From VBDM01 sp035651815 (lineage in GTDB: Bacteria; Pseudomonadota; Gammaproteobacteria; Burkholderiales; SG8-39), in NCBI GenBank assembly GCA_035651815.1, contig DASRFB010000027.1, forward strand, positions 11,314 to 75,313: a stretch of 64,000 nucleotides of DNA, given 5' to 3'. Shown here piece after piece: positions 31,611-39,994 of the stretch. A program made the position numbers and the translations under genes. Below the pieces are notes generated by a model. That model was not told where the DNA came from. It worked only from the letters and a program-made list of their open reading frames with translations, and did no database searches. How positions within the stretch are numbered: position 1 is the stretch's first letter; every line of letters starts with the position of its first letter.

Positions 31611-33533
31611 ATGAGAGAGCTCGTCGCACGTTTTCTTTCGCGGTCGATCTCGCGCCGCGGCTTCCTGAAGGGGCTCACCGCCACCGGCGTCTCGCTCGCC
31701 GCGGCCGAGTCCGTCCTCGAGTCGGTGTCGTCGGTCGCGTACGCGCAGGGGCCCGGCGAAGGCGTCCCGCCCGACGCGGTCAAGGTGGTCGAAGGCACGG
31801 GCGGCGAATGCTTCGCCGAGCAGCTCGTCGCCTCCGGGGTGACCTACATCTTCGGCAACTCGGCGAGCGAGGACGCGCACTTCTACGAGGCGCTGGTCGA
31901 CCGCCCGCAGCTCAAGTACATCCTGACGCCGCACGAGGGGCCCGGCGCGGCGATGGCCGCGGGCTACGTCAAGGCGTCGGGGCAACCCGCGATCGTGATG
32001 CAGGCGGCCTCGGTCGGCCTCATGAACGCGATGGGCCAGATGTTCAACGCCTTCAAGGAGCAGACGCCGCTCGTCTTCTACAGCTATCGCACCGACCAGA
32101 CCGGCCGCGCCGGGCGCGACGGCTTCGAGGAGGTCGCGAACCAGGAGCAGCTGGTGCAGCCGATCACGAAGTACTCGTGGCTCGCGCGCCGCGCCGACAT
32201 GATCCCGGAGACGGTGCGCCGCGCCTTCAAGGCGGCGTGGACGCCGCCGCACGGGCCGACCTACGCGTCGTGGCACTCGGACCTGAACGACCAGCGCACG
32301 CACGCCGAGGTCATCGTCCAGGACAAGTTCGATCCGCGCATGCGCGTGCGCCCGAACCCGCAGGAGGTCGAGCGCGCGGCGCGGCTGCTGGTCGACGCGA
32401 AGATGCCGCTCATGATCGTCGGCGACGAGGTCTACAACGCGCGCGCGATCGGCAAGGCGGTGCGGCTCGCCGAGATCCTCGGCATGCCCGTGACGCAGGC
32501 GCGCCAGATCTTCGTCAGCTTCCCGGAGAACCACCCGCTCTGGGTGGGCGCGACGCCGGTGACGCGCATCTCCTCGCTCGACTTCCCGAAGAATCCCGAC
32601 GTCGTCATCAACGTCGGCAACAAGCTCCAGCACAACAGCCCGGCGCCGATCGTCGGCCGCGGGCCGAAGTTCATCGACATGCGCATCGACAGCTGGAGCA
32701 TGGGCAACGTCATTCCCACCGACGTGCCGCTCGTGTGCGACGTCGCGCTCGGCCTCGACGACCTGATCGCCGCGGTGCGACAGCTGATGAACGCCGACCG
32801 GGGCAATGCGGCGCAAGCGCGCGCCGAGACCGTACGGGCCTTCAGCGAGAAGGCGCGCACGCTCCGCGCCCTGGTGACGAAGAACCCCGACTGGAACCGC
32901 GCGCCCATGATCGCCGACCGCGTGACCTGGGAAGTGGCGCAGTTCGCCGAGCGCGACGCGATCGTCGTCAACGAGGCGGGCTCGGTGAACCTGCACAGCT
33001 TCGACTTCAACGCCGAGGGCGGGCGCGAGCTGTTCCATTACTACGGCGCGCACCTCGGATCGGGCGTGGGCACGGCGGCGGGCGTGAAGCTCGCTCGCCC
33101 GAGCCGCCAGGTGATCTGCCTGGTCGGCGACGGCTCGTTCATCTTCGGCCCGACCGCGCTCTGGAACATGGCGCGGCTCGAGCTGCCCGTGATCACCGTC
33201 GTCTACAACAACCACGCCTACTCCGGGCCGCACAGCCGCGTGATCGAGAAGGTGCCGGGCGGCCGCATGATCCAGACCGGGCACTTCGTGCACGACTACC
33301 TCGGCAACCCGGACATGAACATGGCGTACATCGCGCGCGGCTTCGGCGTGCAGGCCGAGGTCGCGAACAACCCGGCCGAGCTGCGCGCCGCGCTCGCGCG
33401 CGCGAAGAAGGCGACGCAGGAAGGCAAGCCCTACCTCATCGACGCGCAGGTCGCGCGCGTCGGCGTCGCCTGGGCCGACAAGCCGTGGACGCCGAGCGTG
33501 CGCGAGACGCGGGGACGCGCGCGCAAGTCGTGA
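31611..33533 (+). CDS. Tat-exported thiamine diphosphate-dependent enzyme
   Basis: This 640-residue enzyme has the acetolactate synthase / benzoylformate decarboxylase fold. The N terminus is a twin-arginine signal (SRRGFLK at 14-20, likely cleavage AYA-Q at 45/46), which places the folded holoenzyme in the periplasm. The PYR domain has the ThDP-activating Glu109 in TPHEGPGAAMAAGY. The PP domain has the Mg/ThDP motif GDGS at 506-509 and NN at 533-534. The substrate is not readable. A 2-oxo acid or 2-hydroxyacyl decarboxylase/oxidase passing electrons to the adjacent cytochrome c is my inference. Its stop overlaps the GTG of the 2OG oxygenase gene. Confidence 0.88.
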   Translation: MRELVARFLSRSISRRGFLKGLTATGVSLAAAESVLESVSSVAYAQGPGEGVPPDAVKVVEGTGGECFAEQLVASGVTYIFGNSASEDAHFYEALVDRPQLKYILTPHEGPGAAMAAGYVKASGQPAIVMQAASVGLMNAMGQMFNAFKEQTPLVFYSYRTDQTGRAGRDGFEEVANQEQLVQPITKYSWLARRADMIPETVRRAFKAAWTPPHGPTYASWHSDLNDQRTHAEVIVQDKFDPRMRVRPNPQEVERAARLLVDAKMPLMIVGDEVYNARAIGKAVRLAEILGMPVTQARQIFVSFPENHPLWVGATPVTRISSLDFPKNPDVVINVGNKLQHNSPAPIVGRGPKFIDMRIDSWSMGNVIPTDVPLVCDVALGLDDLIAAVRQLMNADRGNAAQARAETVRAFSEKARTLRALVTKNPDWNRAPMIADRVTWEVAQFAERDAIVVNEAGSVNLHSFDFNAEGGRELFHYYGAHLGSGVGTAAGVKLARPSRQVICLVGDGSFIFGPTALWNMARLELPVITVVYNNHAYSGPHSRVIEKVPGGRMIQTGHFVHDYLGNPDMNMAYIARGFGVQAEVANNPAELRAALARAKKATQEGKPYLIDAQVARVGVAWADKPWTPSVRETRGRARKS

Positions 33534-34867
33534 CCGGCAATTCGCTGCTCGAGGAGGCGCTGCGCGCGCAGGCGGCCGGCCGCGCGCGCGAGGCCGCCGA
33601 GCTCTACGGCCACGTCCTGCGCTACGACCCCGACCAGCTGGTCGCGCTCAACAACCTCGGGCTGCTGCTCGGCGAGGCGCGGCGCTGGGACGAGTCCGAG
33701 GCGCTGCTCGCGCGCGCGGCGCGGATCGCGCCGCGCCGCCCCGACGCCTGGGTCAACCTCGCCACCGTGCTCGCCGGGCAGAAGAAGCTCGACGACGCCG
33801 CGGCCGCGTGCCGCAAGGCGCTCGAGATCGCGCCCGAGAACCGCCAGGCGCAGAACACGCTCGCGTCGGTGCTCGCCGACGCCGGTCGCCACGACGAGGC
33901 GATCGGGCTGCTCGAGCGCATCGTCAAGAAGCGCCCGGGGTACGCGACCGGCCACGCCTTCCTCGGGAGCCTCTACGCGAAGCGCGCGCGCCACGAGGAC
34001 GCGGTCGCCGCGTTCCGGCGCGCGGTCGACGCCGATCCGAAGGACGGCGTCTCGCTCGCGGCCGCGGCCGAGTGCCTGCTCGTGCTCGGGCGCGCGGCCG
34101 AGGCGCTGCCGCTCCTCGAGCGCGCGCTCGCGCTCGACGCCTACGACGTGCGCGCGCTCGCGCTGAAGACGCTCGCGCTCGCCGAGACCGGGCGCACGGA
34201 CGAGGAGCGCGCGCTCTCCGACCCCGGGCGCCTGATCCACGCCATGACGCTCGTGCGCCTCGGCTACCCGGCGGCCGAGATCGCCGATCTCAACCGCGGC
34301 CTGGCCGAGTTCGCCGCGGCCGAGGCCGGGATGCAGCAGGACCCGGCGCAGTACGCGACCTACCGCGGCTGGCACAGCACCACCAACCTCGCGCACGCGC
34401 CGCACCCGGCGATCGCGAAGCTGAAGGAGGCGATCCGCCGCGCCTTCGACGAGCGCCTCGCGCGCCTGCCCGAGGAGGACGCGGCGCACCCGCTGGTGCG
34501 CGCCGCGCCGCCCGACTACGCGCTCGACCTGTGGTGCGTGCGCCTCGCGGGCGGCGGCGGCAAGATGCTGCCGCACATCCATCTCGCCGGATGGCTCTCG
34601 GGCGTCTACTACGTCGAGGTGCCGAAGATCGTCGACGACCCGGCCGCGGGCCGCGCGGGCTGGATCGAGTTCGGCCCGCCGCGGGTCGACATCCGGCTCT
34701 CGCGCTCGCCGCTCGTGCGCGCGGTGAAGCCCGAGCCGGGACTGCTGCTCACGTTTCCATCGTACTTCTGGCACGACACCGTGCCGCTGCCCGCCGATAA
34801 CACCGAGCAGCGCCTGATCTTTTCCTGGGATTACCAACCCCTTCGGGGTAGCCAGCCCCTGCGCTGA
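33530..34867 (+). CDS. TPR protein with C-terminal 2OG-Fe(II) oxygenase domain
   Basis: The 445-residue protein begins with tetratricopeptide repeats (about 1-200, for example LNNLGLLLGEARRWDESEALL and AWVNLATVLAGQKKLDDAAA). It ends with a 2-oxoglutarate/Fe(II) oxygenase-like domain of the 2OG-FeII_Oxy_5 type: HIHLAGWLSGVYYVEVP (iron-site His residues) and FPSYFWHDTVP near the C terminus. The GTG start overlaps the ThDP-enzyme stop (GTGA), so it is translationally coupled. Such proteins hydroxylate proteins or small substrates; the TPR part suggests a protein target. No export signal is visible, which contrasts with its two exported operon partners. Confidence 0.83.
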   Translation: MTGNSLLEEALRAQAAGRAREAAELYGHVLRYDPDQLVALNNLGLLLGEARRWDESEALLARAARIAPRRPDAWVNLATVLAGQKKLDDAAAACRKALEIAPENRQAQNTLASVLADAGRHDEAIGLLERIVKKRPGYATGHAFLGSLYAKRARHEDAVAAFRRAVDADPKDGVSLAAAAECLLVLGRAAEALPLLERALALDAYDVRALALKTLALAETGRTDEERALSDPGRLIHAMTLVRLGYPAAEIADLNRGLAEFAAAEAGMQQDPAQYATYRGWHSTTNLAHAPHPAIAKLKEAIRRAFDERLARLPEEDAAHPLVRAAPPDYALDLWCVRLAGGGGKMLPHIHLAGWLSGVYYVEVPKIVDDPAAGRAGWIEFGPPRVDIRLSRSPLVRAVKPEPGLLLTFPSYFWHDTVPLPADNTEQRLIFSWDYQPLRGSQPLR

Positions 34868-34872
34868 GAACC

Positions 34873-34888
34873 GTCTCCCGCGGGAGAC
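34873..34888. repeat. Perfect 16-bp palindrome
   Basis: GTCTCCCGCGGGAGAC, 5 bp after the oxygenase stop and 172 bp before the second lipoprotein gene. There is no loop and no T-tract, so it is more like an operator dyad than a terminator. The rest of 34868-35060 shows no gene. Confidence 0.4.
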
Positions 34889-35060
34889 GCGCCGTCCGGG
34901 CTATTTCCCGAAGTTGCTTTCCCGGCAAGAATCCGCCCGGGCCAATCGAAGAGCCCGACTGCCCCGGGGCCATCGAGCCCCGCGGAACGTCCAGACCGCG
35001 GAACAACAACACGCGCCTCACCGCGCGCCGCGGAGCAACGATTCGTAAGGGAGAAGCACA

Positions 35061-36017
35061 ATGAACAAGCCGGTTCTCGCGGCGCTCGTCGCCGCCGGGG
35101 TACTCAGCGCATGCGGCGGCGGAGGCGGAGGCTCGGGCGGTACGCGGCCCGCGGACCCGGTGCCCGTCGCGACCAGCAGCTCGAGCGATCCGGGGCCCAA
35201 CCCGCAGCTCGCTCCGCTCGGCCAGGTCGCCGCCGTCGATCAACACATCGACTTCACGCAGCAGACCGCGCTCACGCCGGCGGGCCTGGGCTCGTTCGAC
35301 TCGCTGAACGCGATGCCGGCGCCCGAGGTGTCGCTCGCGAACACGCCGTTGATCCGCGTCGCGATCCCGGATCTCAACGTCGACGACGTGTTCGACGGCC
35401 CGGTCACGAGCACGATGGTGAACGGCCTGCGAGTCGACACCTCCTCGAAGGAGGACCCGACCACGCGCCGCACCGTGACCTACCTCGCGCCCGACGCGGC
35501 GAGCGCCAATCCGTTCAAGCTGCAGTTCTCGAGCCTGGGCGTCTGGAACACGACCGACATCGCGACCGGGCGGATGACGAACGCGGCCGCGTTCTCGGTC
35601 GGCACGCGCACGGACGGCACCGACATCCCGACGACCGGCACCGCGACCTACCAGGGCGCGATGCTCGGCGTCGCGGTCGAGGGCACGAGCCAGTACTCGG
35701 TGACGGGCAACGCCTCGGCGCTCGCCGACTTCCGCGCGCGCTCGATCGCGGTCCAGACGTCGAACTCGATGCGGACCGACATGGCGAACGGCGCGGCCGG
35801 CGTGGCCACCGCGGCGCCCGGCTACAACATGACCGGCACGCTGACCTATCCGGCGGCGACCAACGGGCTCTCGGGCACGATGACCACGGCCGACGGCAAG
35901 ACCGGCACCGCGACCGGCAACTTCTACGGCCCGCAGGCGGCCGAGCTGGGGATGACGTTCAACCTGAAATCCCAGACCGGGACCACGCTGGTGGGCGGAG
36001 CCGCGCTGAAACGATAG
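35061..36017 (+). CDS. TbpB-like surface lipoprotein, paralogue 2 (probable Slam cargo)
   Basis: This 318-residue lipoprotein has a signal ending VLSAC (Cys18) followed by a Gly/Ser linker and a low-complexity Ser stretch. It then has the same domain order as the lipoprotein at 27435: VRVAIPDLNVDD-like strand, LQFSSLGVWN, PTTGTATYQG, ADFRARSIAV and the terminal barrel motif GNFYGPQAAELGMTF. It lies 33 bp upstream of a Slam gene on the same strand, the classical arrangement for type XI secretion cargo. A GGGAG ribosome-binding site is present. Ligand unknown. Confidence 0.85.
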   Translation: MNKPVLAALVAAGVLSACGGGGGGSGGTRPADPVPVATSSSSDPGPNPQLAPLGQVAAVDQHIDFTQQTALTPAGLGSFDSLNAMPAPEVSLANTPLIRVAIPDLNVDDVFDGPVTSTMVNGLRVDTSSKEDPTTRRTVTYLAPDAASANPFKLQFSSLGVWNTTDIATGRMTNAAAFSVGTRTDGTDIPTTGTATYQGAMLGVAVEGTSQYSVTGNASALADFRARSIAVQTSNSMRTDMANGAAGVATAAPGYNMTGTLTYPAATNGLSGTMTTADGKTGTATGNFYGPQAAELGMTFNLKSQTGTTLVGGAALKR

Positions 36018-36030
36018 AGCCTGTCACATA

Positions 36031-36060
36031 GACGCGCCATGCTGTAGCGCATGGCGCGTC
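36031..36060 (+). promoter_or_regulatory. Inverted repeat enclosing the Slam start codon
   Basis: GACGCGCCATG (36031-36041) and CATGGCGCGTC (36050-36060) are perfect 11-bp arms with an 8-nt loop. The ATG at 36051 lies in the right arm, so the RNA hairpin would hide the start codon. I see no Shine-Dalgarno in front of this ATG. Confidence 0.6.
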
Positions 36061-37379
36061 CTCGGTTCCGGCCCGGCGCCTGGCGTCGGGCCTTTTTTTT
36101 AATGCTCCTCGTGCTCGCCGCGCCGGCGCATGCGCAGAACCCCGAGCCGCCGACCCTCAACCTGACGATCGAGCAGGCGACCCGGCTCGCGACCGAGCTC
36201 CTCGAGCAGGGCAAGCTCGACCCCGCCGAGCGCCTGATCTCGAGGCTGCGCGCGGCGCCCGAGCCGTCGCTGCAGGTGCTGTTCCTCTCGGGGCACCTGA
36301 AGCTCGCGCGCGGCGATGTCGCGGGCGCGGTCGAGGAGTTCCGCCGCATCCTGAACCGCGATCCGACCGCGGTGCGCGTGCGCCTCGATCTCGCGCTCGC
36401 GCTCTACCGCGAGCGCGACTACCCGGCCGCGCTCTACCACTTCGAGCTCGCGCTCTCGACCGACCTGCCGCCGCAGGCGAAGGCGAACGTGCTGCGCTTC
36501 GTGCGCGACATCCGCCAGCGGCAGAGCTACTGGCAGCTCGACGTCGCGATCGTGTCCGACTCGAACGTCAACTACGCGACGCGCGCGACCGACGTGCCGA
36601 TCGGCGAAGCCCGGTTCCAGCTGAACGAGGACGCGCGCGCGAAGGCGGGAACGGGACTGATGATCACGCTCGGCGGGCGCCGCAGCTTCGGCCCGGGCCT
36701 CGACAACTACGTCAACCTCTACACCGAGGACACGAACTTCAAGGGGCACCGCTTCGACCTCTTCTACGGCGCGCTCACCGTCGGCCACACCTTCGCGTTC
36801 GCGAGCCACGACGTCTTCTTCGAGGCGGGCGGCCACTACGCCAACTACGGCGAGCGCTCGCTCTACGACGGCTACCTCGCCAAGCTCGGCGACAATTGGC
36901 GCGTGCGGCCCGACACGCTGGTCGCGACCTCGCTCGAGGCGCGCGAGCTGCGCTACCAGGACTTCGGCTTCCTCACCGGAAACCAGTACACCCTCGCCCT
37001 GGACTGGACGCGCGCGCTCCACGGCAGCACGCTGGTTCGGCTCGGCGCGTCGGCGATCCGCCAGGAGGCGCAGGCCGAGTCGTCGGCTTACGACGCGCCC
37101 GGGGTGCGCGGCGAGGTGCAGACCGAGCTCGCAAGGGCGTGGACGGTCGGCATGCGCGCCGAGACCTACTGGTTCCGCTACGACGCGCCCGATCCGCTCT
37201 TCGGCGTCACGCGCCACGACCGGCGCTCCCTGGTCGAGATCACGCTGCTGCGGCGCGACCTGCGCTGGCGCGGGTTCTCGCCCAAGCTCATCGTCGGCTA
37301 CAACGTCGGCGTGTCGAACATCCCGCTGTTCGCGTTCGACCGCAGCTACGTGAGGCTCGCGTTCACCCGGCAATTTTGA
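36051..37379 (+). CDS. Slam-type surface lipoprotein assembly modifier (DUF560 barrel)
   Basis: This outer-membrane translocator of 442 residues moves TbpB-like lipoproteins to the cell surface (type XI secretion). The N terminus is a basic signal peptide with core FFLMLLVLAAP and cleavage near AHA-Q. Residues about 40-165 are TPR-like helices (LLEQGKLDPAERLISRL, GDVAGAVEEFRRILNRDP, RERDYPAALYHFELAL). From about 175 the protein is a beta-barrel with DUF560 features (VSDSNVNYATRA, the GGRRSFG-type strand) and ends LAFTRQF, with terminal Phe. Starting at the later ATG (36102) would remove most of the signal peptide. The T8 tract at 36093-36100 encodes Phe-Phe-Leu with a rare TTA codon. Confidence 0.87.
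   Translation: MARPRFRPGAWRRAFFLMLLVLAAPAHAQNPEPPTLNLTIEQATRLATELLEQGKLDPAERLISRLRAAPEPSLQVLFLSGHLKLARGDVAGAVEEFRRILNRDPTAVRVRLDLALALYRERDYPAALYHFELALSTDLPPQAKANVLRFVRDIRQRQSYWQLDVAIVSDSNVNYATRATDVPIGEARFQLNEDARAKAGTGLMITLGGRRSFGPGLDNYVNLYTEDTNFKGHRFDLFYGALTVGHTFAFASHDVFFEAGGHYANYGERSLYDGYLAKLGDNWRVRPDTLVATSLEARELRYQDFGFLTGNQYTLALDWTRALHGSTLVRLGASAIRQEAQAESSAYDAPGVRGEVQTELARAWTVGMRAETYWFRYDAPDPLFGVTRHDRRSLVEITLLRRDLRWRGFSPKLIVGYNVGVSNIPLFAFDRSYVRLAFTRQF
36070..36100 (+). terminator. Terminator-like hairpin with T8 tract inside the Slam signal-peptide codons
   Basis: GGCCCGGCGC-CTG-GCGTCGGGCC (10-bp stem with one G-U pair, 3-nt loop) is followed immediately by eight T. By form it is a strong intrinsic terminator placed 53 bp after the lipoprotein stop, but it lies within codons 7-17 of Slam. 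It could attenuate Slam expression relative to the lipoprotein. The homopolymer could also slip. Confidence 0.7.
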
Positions 37380-37476
37380 CGGCCGTAGTCCGTCCGGACC
37401 ATGGCCCGGCGGGCTTCGCCGGCACGCCGCGCCCGCACACTTCCAGGCTCCCAGCGACGCAAGAAGACGAACCGCC

Positions 37477-39900
37477 GTGAAACCGCGCTGGCCGAACCTC
37501 GCCCTTCGATGCCTCGTCGCCGCGGCCGTCGCCGCCGCCTCCTGCGCGGCGCTCGCGCAGGGAGCGCCGGCGCCCGCGCCGAAGGCTGACGACGCCGCGA
37601 AGGCCGCGAAGGCGCAGCCCGCGAAAGCTCCGCCCGAGGCGGTGCCGATCGCCGACGCGCCGCAGCGCGCCGAGGAGACCTCGAACATGCTCGGCGACCT
37701 GCGCCAGCAGATCGCGCAGGACGCGACCGCGGCGGCGGTCGAGCGAGACCTGCGCGTGCTCTCGCGCGAGATCGACGCGCGCCTCGCCGACAACCGCCGC
37801 GCCGTCGCGCGCTCGTCGTCGATCGAGACCCTGCGCCGCATCGAGGCGCGCTGGGCCCCGCTGCGGCGCAATCTCGCCGACCTGTCGCGCCGGGTCGGCG
37901 CGCGCATCGAGCGCCTCGACCGCGAGGCCTCCCAGGTGGACGACGCGGCCGCGTCCTGGGCGAAGACGCTCGAGGCGACCCGCGACGAGGCGCCGCCCGA
38001 GGTCGTGAAGCGGCTGGAGGCGCTCGCCGGCGAGATCGCGCGCACGCGCGTCGCGCTCACGCAGCAGCGCTCGCGCCTGATCGCGCTGCAGAACCGCGTC
38101 GCCACGCAGGACGACCGCATGGCCGACGCGATCACGGCGGCGCGCCGCGCGCGCGAGGAGCTCGAGCAGAACATCTTCGAGCGCGACAGCCCGCCGCTGT
38201 GGTCCGCGGCGGCCGACGGCCGGAGCTTCGGCGACGACGCGCGGCGCTCGCTCTCGTCGCAGGGGTCCGCGCTCGAGGCCTACGCCGAGCGCCAGGCGGA
38301 GCGCATGGCGGCGCACGCGCTCGCGTTCGCGGCGCTCACGGCGTTCCTCTACTGGACGCGCCGGCGCGTGCGCCGCTGGCTCGAGGACGAGCCGCGCCTC
38401 GCCGACACGGGCGCGATCTTCGACGTCCCGGCGGCGACCGCGCTGCTCATCACCATCGCCGCCGGCTTCCGCCTCTACCCGGACGCGCCGGTGCTGCTGT
38501 ACGCGTCGATGGGCGCGCTCGTGCTCGTGCCGGCGGTGATCATCCTGCGGCGGCTGATCGAGCGCGGCATGTACCCGGTGCTGTACGCGCTCGTCGCCTT
38601 CTACGTCGTCGACCAGGTGCGCCTGATCGCGGCGCCGCTCGAGCTCGCGCCGCGGCTCATCGTGTTCGCGGAGATGGTCGGCGCGGTGATCTTCTCCGGC
38701 TGGCTGCTCGCGCGCTCGAGTCCCGCGGCGCGCGCGGCCGCGCGCGACTCGCCCGGGCAGGCGCTGCGCTCGGGCGCGATCCTGCACTGGGCGGGATGGG
38801 CGGCGCTCGCGCTCGCGATCGCGTCGCTCGCCGCCAACATGCTCGGCTACGTCGGGCTCGCGAACCTGCTCGGCAACGCGCTGCTCGCGACCTCGTACGC
38901 CGCGATCATGCTGTACGCGCTGGTCGAGATCGCCGACGGTCTGTTCGTGATGGCGCTGCACCTGCCGCCCTTCACGCTGCTCGGCGCGGTGCAGCGCCAC
39001 CGCGCGCTGATCTCGCGCCGGGTGCTGCGCTTCATGCAATGGGCGGCGGCCGCGCTGCTCGCGCTGTTCGCGCTCGACCGGCTGGCGCTTCGCGACCGCC
39101 TGTCCGCGGGCGCGGGCGAGATCCTGACCGCCGAGAGCCATTGGGGATCGATCCGGGTCTCGCTCGCCGACCTGCTCGAGTTCGCGGTCTCGGTCTGGGC
39201 GGCGATCCTGCTCTCGCGCTTCGTGCGCTTCCTGCTCGAGGAGGATGTGTACACGCGCTTCAACATGCGCCGCGGCATGCCGTACGCGATCTCGACCATG
39301 CTCAACTACGTGATCCTGATCGTGGGCTTCCTCGCCGGCGTCGCCGCGCTCGGCTTCGACATGACGAAGTTCACCATCCTCGCGGGCGCGTTCTCGATCG
39401 GCGTCGGCTTCGGGCTGCAGAACATCTTCAACAACTTCGTCTCGGGCCTGATCCTGCTGTTCGAGCGGCCGGTGAAGGTCGGCGACGTCATCCAGATCGA
39501 CGACGCCTCGGGCATCGTCGAGCACATCGGCATTCGCGCGAGCACCGTGCGCACCACCACGGGGTCCGAGATCATCGTGCCGAACGGCAAGCTCATCTCC
39601 GAGCGCGTCGTCAACTGGACGTTCTCCAGCCACGAGCGCTCGATCCAGCTGCCGATCGCCGTGCCGATCGGCACCGACCTGCCGTCGGTGATCCGCGTGC
39701 TCGAGCAGGTGGCGCAGGCGTGCGAGCCGATCGCGAAGACGCCGCCGCCGAAGGCGATCGTGGTGCGCATGGGCCCGGACTGGCTCGGGCTCGAGCTGCA
39801 CGCCTGGACCGAGCGCGTCGACCGCTGGATGGAGATCCGCAGCGATCTCGCCGTCGCCGCGGCGGCCGCGCTCGCGCAGGCCAAAATACCCGTGCGCTGA
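37477..39900 (+). CDS. MscS-family mechanosensitive channel, large multidomain type
   Basis: This 807-residue inner-membrane protein has a signal peptide (CAALAQ), a periplasmic coiled-coil region (about 60-230, rich in Arg/Glu heptads), several transmembrane helices (about 280-620) and a C-terminal MscS core. The core includes the pore helix FSIGVGFGLQNIFNNFVSGL and the beta domain with FERPVKVGDVIQIDD and GSEIIVPNGKLIS. This layout is that of the larger KefA/YbdG-like MscS relatives that release solutes on hypo-osmotic shock. The start is GTG; no strong ribosome-binding site is visible. Confidence 0.9.
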   Translation: MKPRWPNLALRCLVAAAVAAASCAALAQGAPAPAPKADDAAKAAKAQPAKAPPEAVPIADAPQRAEETSNMLGDLRQQIAQDATAAAVERDLRVLSREIDARLADNRRAVARSSSIETLRRIEARWAPLRRNLADLSRRVGARIERLDREASQVDDAAASWAKTLEATRDEAPPEVVKRLEALAGEIARTRVALTQQRSRLIALQNRVATQDDRMADAITAARRAREELEQNIFERDSPPLWSAAADGRSFGDDARRSLSSQGSALEAYAERQAERMAAHALAFAALTAFLYWTRRRVRRWLEDEPRLADTGAIFDVPAATALLITIAAGFRLYPDAPVLLYASMGALVLVPAVIILRRLIERGMYPVLYALVAFYVVDQVRLIAAPLELAPRLIVFAEMVGAVIFSGWLLARSSPAARAAARDSPGQALRSGAILHWAGWAALALAIASLAANMLGYVGLANLLGNALLATSYAAIMLYALVEIADGLFVMALHLPPFTLLGAVQRHRALISRRVLRFMQWAAAALLALFALDRLALRDRLSAGAGEILTAESHWGSIRVSLADLLEFAVSVWAAILLSRFVRFLLEEDVYTRFNMRRGMPYAISTMLNYVILIVGFLAGVAALGFDMTKFTILAGAFSIGVGFGLQNIFNNFVSGLILLFERPVKVGDVIQIDDASGIVEHIGIRASTVRTTTGSEIIVPNGKLISERVVNWTFSSHERSIQLPIAVPIGTDLPSVIRVLEQVAQACEPIAKTPPPKAIVVRMGPDWLGLELHAWTERVDRWMEIRSDLAVAAAAALAQAKIPVR

Positions 39901-39994
39901 GCGGCGCAGGGTAATCCCGCTGGTTCCAACAGGCTAGGGCGCCGCGGTGCTCGGACACGAAGGCGGCAGGCCGGGCCGGCCAAAATCCCACGAG

